Shown here: one piece after another, positions 11,331 to 20,954 of the stretch | How positions within the stretch are numbered: position 1 is the stretch's first letter | Layout: each line of letters opens with the position of its first letter | Assembly: GCA_037501455.1 (NCBI GenBank) | Contig: CM074858.1 | Coordinates: 78,032,501 to 78,096,500, forward strand | Length of the DNA stretch: 64,000 nucleotides | Reading direction: 5' to 3' | From: Lantana camara | Lineage: Eukaryota > Streptophyta > Magnoliopsida > Lamiales > Verbenaceae | Notes under the pieces: model-generated | Databases searched by the model: none | What the model saw: the letters and a program-made list of their open reading frames with translations, nothing else | What the model was told of the DNA's origin: nothing | Program-made: the position numbers and the translations under genes

Positions 11331-12604
11331 ATGCATGAAAGGCCCTAGCAGGCATTAGTAGCTTCAGGGCTGAAATAGTGCGAGTTTCAGCCCCTATTTC
11401 ATCCTGCACTTTAGCTCAAACCATGGCAGCATCTTAGGCAACATATTAGGGTATGAAAGGGCAGCAAATTCACACAAGAACACCCCATAAAACTGATCAT
11501 ACACGCAGCACAAGCAAGAGCAAGCAAGGAGTAAAGAATGGTGTGATAATCTTCAACATATTCATGTGTTCAAACTTTGTGCATTAATGACAACTTAAAG
11601 AAGACTCAACCACCATTTAAAATAAGACCATATAAACATTTATGAAGCTCTTGTGATCATTTATTATTCCTCAAACCAAGAAATAACATCAAAATATACA
11701 TATGATTCATAAAAGAAGACAAACCCTTACTATTCAACACTATTCATCAGATCTTGTAGAAACCATGAATCTCTAACATAATATATGAAACATATAGATC
11801 GTAATGAGCACAAGAAGATGAGCAACATGAATCTTACCTTACCTTAGAAGATGGAGAAGAAAACGGGATCAAATGAGCTCTTAAGGTTCAAGAAATGGAG
11901 GTGTCATCTTGTTACCCTTATGTTTGCTTGTCTCTTGCCCTTTTCCTTTCCTTGAACGAAATGAAGGAAGAAATGGGAGGAAAAAGGGATAAAATCTGAT
12001 ATTAGGGTCAAGATTTGGGGGTCAAACCGGGTCATGGAGCTCCAAAACGGGTAGGGTAGCTTACATGGTACATTTGGGTCGAATTTTAGGTCGTCGTAGG
12101 TCCGAATGGCTTGAGAAAAATACAAGGCTTGTTCCATTAGTCTAAATCATCGAAATGAGTCCAACGGAGAAGCCAGAATTTGAATCCAAATCCCCGAGCT
12201 CATATCTTGCAAACAAGGATTCAAGGATATCCAAATTACAATTTGGCCCAAAACTTAAGAAAAAGTGCAATTGAGTCCTCTAAGGTTTCAAACAAGTCCA
12301 AAACATATTAAAACCATACAAAAACACCCTTAACTCGTATATATCACATAATTCAAGAATTTTGCATGCTAGAGACATAAATTCATATCTTAAAATTTAC
12401 ATAGCGCAAAAATGCATATCATATATTTACATAAGGCATATTCTTGTCATTTAAATCAAGTAATTCAAATAAAAACATATAATTCATTTAATAAGAAATA
12501 GATATCATGTAAATGCATCAATTAAAATAAGGAATGAAATGCAATTACGGAAAATAAACTCACACGTGGAACAAACCTTCATGTGCGAACGAGCTGGGTG
12601 TCAC

Positions 12605-12959
12605 ACGTGAACGTTTCAAGTATTATTTTCTACCTATTTTTCAATTAATTTATTGATGATGTATTGATGATATAATTATGTATACATATATTCACTTACA
12701 TCACATATACACCTAGCTATACACCTAATTACCCTATAAAAATACACCTAGCTGCCTTATGAAATTGGTTAAGAATGATCATGAACTTATATGAACACAT
12801 TCATGTCGAAGAACATGTTCTTAACGTTCTTGAATAAGAATAGGTGCACGTGTGACAATGTGTGTAAGTGTATGTCTAATTTTATGTTATAAAGTGTTTA
12901 ATTCATAGAAATTGGAATAGTAAATGTTTTCAATAGTAACTTTGACTTTTGGTCAACAT
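12605..12959 (+). repeat. LTR fragment of the E3 family, opposite orientation
   Basis: The right half (about 12780-12959) aligns with the reverse complement of about 45900-46080 inside the E3 LTR, sharing 'ttataaagtgtttaattca' and 'ttgacttttggtcaac'. It includes the palindrome AAGAACATGTTCTT (12809-12822), matching the 9-bp hairpin at 46036-46060. LTR A abuts it on the left and LTR G on the right, so it is probably an older LTR split by both. Confidence 0.6.
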
Positions 12960-14937
12960 TGTAACACCCCGATTCTTCGACCTTCCAGATATGACGTCAC
13001 GAGTGGGCTAAGTGCGCATTTAATTAATTAAGTATGTAATTATATGATTTATTTGAATATTTGAATAATTTTAATATGTCGTATGTTTAAAATTTTAAAC
13101 GTTTTTACCATTTTTTTAACTCGTTTTTAATTCGTTTAACTCCGTTTTCAATTCCGGTTTTTGTGACTACGTATTATACATGAATTATATGATTTATAAA
13201 CATGTTTATATGCTCGTTTCTTGTTTTGGAGTTTGTTTGATACAGTTTTAAAACAGTTTTATTTGTTAAGGGACTTGAGGGCCTAACTCGTTTTAGCGGG
13301 CCTTGGGTTCTGGAAGGCGTAACTTGAGCTCGGGAATTCAGTTTCAAATTCGAGAAGTGGCGCTGGACTCGAAACAAAATTTGGGAGCTAAGGAATCTAT
13401 CCTTGTGTTTTTCTAAGCCCGTTTGAACCGTTGAAACTTGTGCAAACAGTGAGCCTCGCGTAAAATTTCCACTTTTTACGGTTTTAGCTATAACTATCTT
13501 ATTTCTTAACCAAATGACTTGATTTTTGGACCCAATTAACCCTAAATTAATGTTCTATCAAACTATTAACCCTCGCTTCAGATTTTTAGCCCAGAAAGGG
13601 GGGAAAAACCGAGACAAGAGAGGAAGAAGAGAGAAGACCTGACACTATTCACCCAAGGGCGATTTGGAGCTCGTTCGACCTCCATTCTTCGTCAAATTTA
13701 AGAGGTAAGCACATTTTTGGATTCTCCATAACATTTTCATCTTTCATGCCTAGATTTTGTGAATTTGATCCTCATTTGAGCATGATATGAAAATATATGT
13801 GAATAGTAAGGGTTTAATGAACTTTTGATGAATTCTTGCTCATTCTTGCCTCATTTCATGAATCTTGAAGTGTTATGTGATCCTTGCTGCATCCTTAAAC
13901 TTGTTATAAGCATGAATTTGATTTATATGTTGTGTATGGAGAACCACCATGGATGAACTTGAGGATTTTTGAAGCTTTGTGACTAATTTCCTTCACTCTT
14001 GCCGTGTGTTTGTGCTGAGTTTGTGGGAGTTTTAGCTGAGTTTTTGTGTTCATTTTATTGCCTTGGTTACTCCCTTCCATGCTTGGTTGCTGTTGCTGCT
14101 GCTTTGGAGAAGAGAAATAGGGCTGCTGTTGTATCTTATTCGTGCTAGAACGAGACGTCGCGGTACGACCGTGTAAAGGGTTTTCTTGGCCGTGGCCGCG
14201 GTGCTGTTTGGGTGGTGTTTTGAGCTGTTGGTAGTGGCCGCGACCATTGTGTGCTGAGCCGCGACCCTCTTTTGGAAGGGTTTCGAGTTGTGTTACATTA
14301 CATGCTTCTTTTTCGCTTCGTTTACGTTATGTATGATTTTCTTGCATTTTTTACGCCTCTTATGCATTGTTAACTTGTTGTATTATGTGTTATATGCTTT
14401 GTTATGAATTTATTACATAATTTCAATGCTTTTATACGTGATATTTGACGATATATGCGTTATATGCTCTCTTACATGCGTGTATGACTTCATGCTTCGT
14501 TTACTTGCCTCGAGTGATGTTCCTTTGCTCTTTTTATGATACATATGTATTGTTAACTTGTTAAATGATGTGTTATGTTCACTTTATGAAAGTTATGAAT
14601 TTATTTGACGTGAAATGTGCAAGATATGAACTTATATTCTCTACGTGCTTCTATTCGTCTAAGTGCTTAACATATATGGTTTACATATGCATCATTCGCA
14701 CTCACATGTATTTGCCGAGCGTGTCTATGTTTATTTTGAGTCTAAGTAAGTCTTGTGTGTTTATCTTGCTCAGAGGACTATGCCGTTGGTGACGAGGTCG
14801 CTCAGTAGGCATCTGCTTGTTCTCTTTTGCCCGATTCGTCGGTGTAAGGTGAGGTTAGGTTATAGTTAAACCCTAATGATATGTGCCAGATATGTATGCA
14901 TTTCAAATAAGCCTTATGTTACGTAATATATGTGAGC
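12960..14937 (+). mobile_element. Gypsy LTR 'G' (plus strand, 3' part not in view)
   Basis: Starts TGTAACACCCCGATTCTTCGACC, related to LTR H at 16229; both share 'gaggccctaact'-type sequence and a 'gtggcgctggactcg' block (13360, 16936). It is interrupted at 14938 by element F; the remainder should lie beyond F, outside the window. Signals: donor AGAG/GTAAGC at 13705, exon 14774-14848, donor GTGAGG at 14849. Small hairpins in 14157-14200 (CGGT-ACG-ACCG, GGCC-GT-GGCC). Confidence 0.75.
14774..14848 (+). other. Predicted internal leader exon in LTR G
   Basis: Preceded by GTGTTTATCTTGCTCAG (pyrimidine tract plus acceptor) and followed by GTAAG/GTGAGG. 75 nt. It shares GTTGGTGACGAGG with the matching exon of F. 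Confidence 0.5.
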
Positions 14938-16228
14938 TGTAGCACCCCGGAGCGCAGAGCACTACAACCCCAGCACCATAGCCCGACACGTGTATTGAAA
15001 TGGGAACTCTGCACACGCACTAAGCTACAGCGAATGGGAGACAAATAAAATCTCTCCTAGGCTAGGCGATCTAGACCCTAATACAGAGTGCGCTATAAAA
15101 TCAAAAGCAAAAGCGGAAGCACCAGGATTCAAACATACAGACATACATGCTCGAAATATAAACAGAGTGTACATAACATGCCCATCCCGGCCCAAATAAA
15201 TCATACAAGTGCCAAAGTTTGAATTTAAAGTCATATCTTATACATAATACCAGAATTGAAAAGTAAAGATGCATGAGACTCACTACAAAATCCAAAGACT
15301 GAAAAGTCAATCGCCGCCTAGCACAACCTCCCAACGGGCACCTACAACTTAAAAAGTAAAAGGAAAAAAGAAAACAACGAGGAGGGGTCAGTCCTAAAGA
15401 CTGGTGAGGGGGATAACACACTCACACGTACATATACATAAGAGCATAGCATATTCAAATAAGAAAAATCCGTCAACCGGGGTGTGGTTTTTGTATTCCA
15501 AACCATTTCAGTCGTGATACTATATATAAGGAAAAAGGTTTAAGGCCGTAGGCCAAAATCAACCAATTTTAGAAATTATAAATCCACTTCCGTTTCACGA
15601 ACCATAATCATAATCAAAATCACACAAAGTACGAGTTTCCAACCAACCTACTTCATATTCATAACCAAATTCAGAAATAAATATAAAGTTCAAAGTCAAT
15701 CCAACCTTCTCCGTTTGGGGATGAGAGGATGTCCTCTCAACCCCGGTTCACTCGTCAAAAAGTATGAGTCGGGGGATTCTACCCATTCCTTCGATGGTAT
15801 TTCCGTCGGCTCAAGAAACCAGCCTTCCCCTCGACCTCCTGTGGTTGAGCTAAGTCTCTCAAAGGTGGAGTTATGATGATGGGAGAGCTCGACGACCCCA
15901 CGGCCGACCGTAGTTACCATATCACTTCTCCGGGGCCAAGTTCAAAGTTCAAAATTCAAAGAGTTCAAAGTTCTGAGGCTTATCTTTCAAAGTTGAATCT
16001 CGCTAGTTCAAAACGCACAACAACCCTTTTTCAAATCAAACAAACGAAAATATAGTTTACGTATAGTTATAAAAGCATTTTTAGAAGAACCACTTAGACG
16101 CTCAGCAAATGCATATGAATGCAAATGATGCATATAAAGTAGCATTTATGTTATAATAGGCCATATCAAATCATAACTCGCATAATTCACGTCAAATAAA
16201 TCAAAAAAATGAAAATATAGTTTACGTA
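14938..16228 (-). mobile_element. F 3' LTR, left portion
   Basis: From TGTAGCACCCCGGAGCGCAGAGC up to the insertion point of LTR H; matches 34944-36420 of the F 5' LTR. A predicted final acceptor GTTGTAG/GTGCC ends at 15342 on the minus strand. Short ORFs here lie in non-coding LTR. Confidence 0.8.
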
Positions 16229-18689
16229 TATGACACCCCGGTTTTTCGGCCGTCCAGGTACACATTTACGAGAGAGCTAAATGTGCAATTTAAATTATTT
16301 TAATTTCTTATGTAATTGAATTATACTTTAGTAGGTGAGATTCTTAAATGAATTATTTGAATTTATATGAAATATTTGAATAATTTGTCAAAATTTCCTA
16401 AGTGAATTACGATATGAATTTTATGAATTTTATGATATGTGAATTTAATTTCCGAGCATGCTAATTTCTGTGAATTATGTGATTAAGGGTTTAATTGTAC
16501 GATTTATTTAATTTTGGACTTAATTGAAAATTTGAACTTGGACTTATTTGAAACTTTTCGAAAGTTTTGGACCTAATTGAAAAATATTCTTTTTAATAAA
16601 ATTTATATATTTTAATTCGTTTAATTAATATTTTAAAATTTTAATTATCATTTCTTTGAAAATTTAATTTTTATTATTTGAATAATATGCTTATTTGTTG
16701 AAAATGTGTTGCGTTTGTGCTCGATTTGAGATCGAATTTTCGTGCCGATTTAATTTGCATGAATTACACGTGTTATGAATTCGTTTATATGCTCGTTTTA
16801 ATTTTTCGGACTTGTTTGATATGGTAACGCACCATATTTTAATGTTTGGGGATTCAAGGGCCTAACTAGTTTTAGCTCGCCTTGGATTCCGGAGACCGTA
16901 ACTTGAGCTAGGGAATTCGGATTTGAATTCCGGAAGTGGCGCTGGACTCGTAACGAGTATACGGAATTTATGAACCCAGCCTTGTATTTTTCCAAGCCCG
17001 TTCAAACCTCCGAATTTCGCCCGAAACGCAGACCTCTTGTAGATTCACAACATTTTACGGTTTTAGCTATAACTTATTCGTTTCTTGACCAAATGACCCG
17101 ATTTTTGAACCTATATGACCCTAGCTCATAACCCTATCTCCCAAACTCAGTCAATTCTGCCCAGATCCCAAGGAAACTGAGAGAGATGGAGAAAAAGGGA
17201 GAAGAAGGGGAGAAACCCGTCACTATTCACCCATGGAGGATTTCAAGCTCGTTGGACCTCCAATCTTCGTCAAATTCGAAAGGTAAGCCCGGATTCTTGT
17301 TCTTGATCTTTTCCTCTTTCTTTTAAGTGTCTATTTTCTGAGTTTGATGATGTTTTGGGCATGGATTGGGGCTGTTATATGAATAGTGAGGGCTTGTGAT
17401 GTTTTCTGAATTTCTTGCTCGTTTATGGTTCGATTCTTAACCCGTGAAGTACTATGAGCTCCTTGTTGCATCCTAGATGTAGCACCCACACGTAGGGCCA
17501 CATCCCCCGCACCATAATCCGAACCCGAATACGAAATGGAATGTCCGCACCCGAATCCGAATCATAGCGAACGGGAGACCAAGCACACACTCTAGGCTAG
17601 GCGGAGCTAAACCAAACAGAATCAGAGTATGCGGAAGCGAAAGATAAAAGCATCAAGCAACGGTCATCACATATATACATAGGTACCAACCCACACCTAT
17701 CCACGTAGTATTTACATATAGGTACCAACACTACAACCCGTACAAAAGCCATCACGGCTCGAGCAAAATAGTATGTAAGTATATACAAACCATAGCTGCA
17801 CAACTACAAAATAATAAAGTGCAGGTATGTAAATGCACCTAACGAAACCTAGACCGACAAGTGCATAAGAAAGACACACTTCTCCGCCTAGCTCACGCTC
17901 CCAAAACCTGCAACTAAAAGAGTAAACGAGGGTCAGTCAACTGACTGAGTGAGGGGCTAACGCACACCCACACCCTATATATATAAAGCAGAGCACAAAG
18001 CAAAGGGTGGAATTATGAACCGGAATAGGTTTTGCAAACTAAAACTTTCCAAAACAAATACATATACGTTAAAACCTTTCATAAACACTATCCCGATTCA
18101 TACTTCCTGACATATCACAACATAACATAATGCTCGGCGAGAACGAGCTTCCAACCTTTACTCCTCAGAACAAACAAAACGGAAATCATACATATCAACC
18201 TCTACACGAATGATGGAAGAGCCACCGGCGGCCCTAACCATCCATACATAAACAGACTCACGAGGGGTAGCGAACCCACATCGTGCCCTCCCCGGTTTTT
18301 ACGCCGAAGGCATCGAAATACCACACCTTCCCAAACTCCCAGGGGTCGCGTGTGATATATCGGATGGAGACTACGCACAGGCCGAACCTCGACGGCCCAA
18401 ACCGTCCCGAGGGTTCCTTACCCGTAGCTCCTTGGATCCACACATACAAATCATAACAAATGCCAAATCTTTCATGGCAATCTCGCTAACAGAATTGTAA
18501 AGCTTTTTCCAAAACTTAGCTTACATATGCTTATATAATACCTTTCCAAAGCAAGAGTATTCACAAGGTCATAAACATATTCTAATCAACACATACATAT
18601 CTATATATATAATATATAGTCACATGCACAGCTTGAAAACATCACATAAGGCTTTAGGTCGCTTAGCTAATAAAATTCCTAAACCTCAC

Positions 18690-18758
18690 CTTGTGCTTGA
18701 CCAAAATATGAGCAGACGTGAACAACCTATGCCTCGGGCTCGTCAACTGGAACCTCCT
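18690..18758 (-). other. Predicted internal leader exon, E1 3' LTR
   Basis: Minus strand: acceptor CGTGTTTTCTTTTCAG, then a 69-nt exon, then CACAAG/GTGAGGTTTAGG. The copy in the 5' LTR (26068-26136) keeps both splice-like sites. Confidence 0.5.
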
Positions 18759-19003
18759 CTGAAAAGAAAACACGAAAGCCCAAGACTTAGACTCTATATG
18801 AACCAAAGAAGACGCTCGGCAAAATGCATGATTCATGTTCACATATAAAATATTACAATTAGGTCATATAATTCACAAATCATAGCACACATACTTATTT
18901 ACAATTTTATTATGCAATAAAATCAAGTCATAACAATTAACATGCAAAAGAAAAGCATTTAAAGTCATACAAATGCATAATTAAGGCAAAGAGAAAAAGT
19001 GGC

Positions 19004-19285
19004 AAAATCCACCCCCATGGATTTTTCCAAAGGGAAAAATCCACCCTCATGGATTTTTCCAAACCTACTGCCTCAAATCCACCCCCACGGATTTTTCCAA
19101 AAGGAAAAATCCACCCCCGTGGATCTGATCCAGTAGCACAAAGGAAGGGTTTCGGCCATGGGAACGGCCGTTCCCATTCCTAGTACAAACTGGGAACGAC
19201 CGTTCCCACTCTCGGCAGGAACAGTAAAATGGCCTGGGAACGGTCGTTCCCAGTTTGAAACTGGGGCGGGAACGGCCGTTCCGGC
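19004..19285. repeat. Hairpin/palindrome array in E1 3' LTR
   Basis: Two hairpins GGATTTTTCC-loop-GGAAAAATCC (19019-19042 with loop AAAG, 19089-19112 with loop AAAA) are followed by palindromes of the GGGAACGGCCGTTCCC type at 19160, 19192, 19236 and 19268. Palindrome spacing is 32-44 nt. The array falls in predicted intron 1, about 460 nt after the donor. Confidence 0.85.
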
Positions 19286-20045
19286 CTGGTTCGAAAAGCT
19301 GGAGCAGAGTTCATTTTACAGAAACAGGGAAAGCTCATTTTGGTGCCAAAAATGGCCAAAATCCAATCCCAAGAGTTGCCACAACCTCTCAAATTGCACA
19401 AACAATTCACATAAATCATGCTTGACAAGTTGACACTCAAATAACGCAAGAAAACGGAATTAAAAGGCATGATCAAAGGAATGCAAAATTCAAGCTAAAA
19501 TCATGATCATCAATACATGCTCAACTAACCATGGATTTAATGCAATAAATACAACACATACAACATATACAACTCATATAAGAAGCTAGGAATCAAACAC
19601 ATCAAGCAAAGAGCAAGTATTCACATTTTTCATTAAACCCTTACTATTCACGTAGGGAAACTAAAGCACACCAAACTCACTCCAAACTCAGAAATTAAAC
19701 CATAGAAATGACGAGCACGACGAGGGGATTCCGAAACATACTCAAGTTCGAGAAAAGACGAAGAAACGAGGAAGATCTTGGCTTGGGAAGGTTTGGATGA
19801 TCACTTGGGGTTTGGCTCTTGCTTGGACAAAGGCTGCTGCTGTTTCACGTGAAATGAAGGAGGAGAAAATGGTTCAGCCTTTAAGGCTGGACCGGTCGGT
19901 TCACGGGTTCGGTTCAAGGTTCTCGGTTCAAGTTGGTTCGGTTCAACAAATACAGGTTCAAATAAGGCCAACTCAATTAAAACGAATAAATCACATACAA
20001 CATTAATTAAAATAAATTCACATAAATTCAAATAATTTATATAAG

Positions 20046-20471
20046 TCATATACAATTAATCCAAAACGCAAATATTGATAAATCACATAATTTACCTGTA
20101 CCGACTGTGAGTCGGGGTGTTACAACCTCCCCCCCTTCGGAGAACCTGGTCCCCAGGTTAACTGTCTGACCTGAGAACAACTCTGGGTACAACTGTCTCA
20201 TCTTCTCCTCAGTCTCCCAAGTAGACTCTTCAGATTTTTGATCTCTCCAAAGAACTCGGACCAAGGGAATCTGTTTATTCCTCAACACTTGTATCTTCCG
20301 GTCTTGAATCTCAACCGGATGTCTTACTATTGTCAAATCCATCTCAAGTTGTACCTCTTCAACAGGGAGAATAGTTGATTCTTCGGGATAATATTTCCTG
20401 AGCTGCGAAACATGAAACACATTATGTATCCCGATCAATCTAGGCGGTAGGTCCAACCTATACGCCACTTC
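20046..20471 (-). CDS. E1 integrase tail and chromodomain
   Basis: Continues the pol frame after a TGA at 20472-20474 (in FEILERI-stop-EVAYRLDLPP, where other copies have Gly). It holds the HNVFHVSQLRKY linker followed by a Tekay-type chromodomain (IQDRKIQVLRNKQIPLVRVLW ... STWETEEKM ... YPELF). Chromodomains of this group are thought to steer integration to heterochromatin. Oddly, no stop follows LFSGQ: the frame reads through the polypurine tract and 79 bases of the 3' LTR to 20046, adding about 45 residues. E2 and E3 stop before the tract, so E1 has lost its normal stop. Confidence 0.85.
   Translation of the reverse strand, partial: EVAYRLDLPPRLIGIHNVFHVSQLRKYYPEESTILPVEEVQLEMDLTIVRHPVEIQDRKIQVLRNKQIPLVRVLWRDQKSEESTWETEEKMRQLYPELFSGQTVNLGTRFSEGGEVVTPRLTVGTGKLCDLSIFAFWINCI
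20125..20142 (-). other. E1 polypurine tract
   Basis: Minus strand CTCCGAAGGGGGGGAGGT directly before the 3' LTR. It lies inside the extended pol frame. Confidence 0.9.
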
Positions 20472-20954
20472 TCAAATTCTCTCAAGGATTTCAAAAGGTC
20501 CAAGGTATCTTGGGTTAAGCTTCCCACCTCGACCTATTCGAGAAAATCCCTTTCTCGGAGATGCTTTCAAGAAAACCTTATCTCCGACTTCAAACTCAAG
20601 GGGTCTTCTCCTCTTATCCGCATAGCTCTTCTGACGGTCCTGAGCTGCCTTCATTCTCTGCTGAATCAACTTAACCTTGGCGGTGGTCTTATCCAATCTC
20701 TCTCGAGGTGTAGCTCTTTCGAGCTTGTTCTCCTCTGTCCACCGCCAATCTTCCATATCCCAAAATAGAGGCGATCTACACTTCCTTCCATAAAGTGCCT
20801 CGTAGGGAGCCATACCAATAGAGGTCTGAAAACTGTTGTTATAGGCAAACTCAACCAGAGCTAAATGCTTATCCCACTTTTCCTTGAAATCCATAGCACA
20901 CGCTCGTAATAAATCCTCCAAATACTTAATCAGTCTCTCTGACTGTCCATCTGT
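20472..20954 (-). CDS. E1 integrase C-terminal part
   Basis: In frame with the RT-integrase ORF but separated from it by TAG at 20955-20957, which replaces Gln in the conserved HPQTDGQSER (E3 keeps Gln, E2 has TAA). It carries the last third of the catalytic core (LEDLLRACAMDF, FAYNNSFQTSIGMAPYEALYGRKCRSP), then the basic DNA-binding region (SYADKRRRPLEFEVGDKVFLK, LNPRYLGPFEIL). Ends at the TGA at 20472-20474. Confidence 0.85.
   Translation of the reverse strand, partial: TDGQSERLIKYLEDLLRACAMDFKEKWDKHLALVEFAYNNSFQTSIGMAPYEALYGRKCRSPLFWDMEDWRWTEENKLERATPRERLDKTTAKVKLIQQRMKAAQDRQKSYADKRRRPLEFEVGDKVFLKASPRKGFSRIGRGGKLNPRYLGPFEILERI

Larger units (their letters stand above)
9916..12604 (-). mobile_element. 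Gypsy LTR fragment 'A' (minus strand)
   Basis: On the minus strand it begins TGTGACACCCAGCTCG at 12604 and carries the blocks shared with LTR E1 (for example the 'accgaaggcatc' block near 10240 and 'aaccgggaataggttttgca' near 9967). The LTR 3' end that starts TGTAGCACCC in other copies is missing: the sequence stops where LTR B ends, so B probably inserted here. Signals: donor CTAAG/GTAAGGTAAG at 11842, internal exon 10646-10729, hairpins near 11200-11330. Confidence 0.75.
17478..20124 (-). mobile_element. E1 3' LTR
   Basis: On the minus strand TGTAACACCCCGAC ... GGGTGCTACA. Contains donor-like GTATGT at 19741, hairpin run 19004-19285, internal exon 18690-18758 and acceptor TTTTAGTTGCAG/GT ending at 17908. 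The pol frame runs into its first 79 bases. Confidence 0.93.

Noticed and set aside
16224..16230. LTR H boundary at TGACACC (16231) with duplication GTATA
   Set aside because: That would leave AAC after the otherwise constant GCTACA end; starting at TATGACACC gives ACGTA on both sides and the normal end.
19004..19285. CRISPR-like repeat array
   Set aside because: Repeats are palindromes of uneven spacing inside an LTR of a plant retrotransposon; no cas genes and no constant-length spacers.
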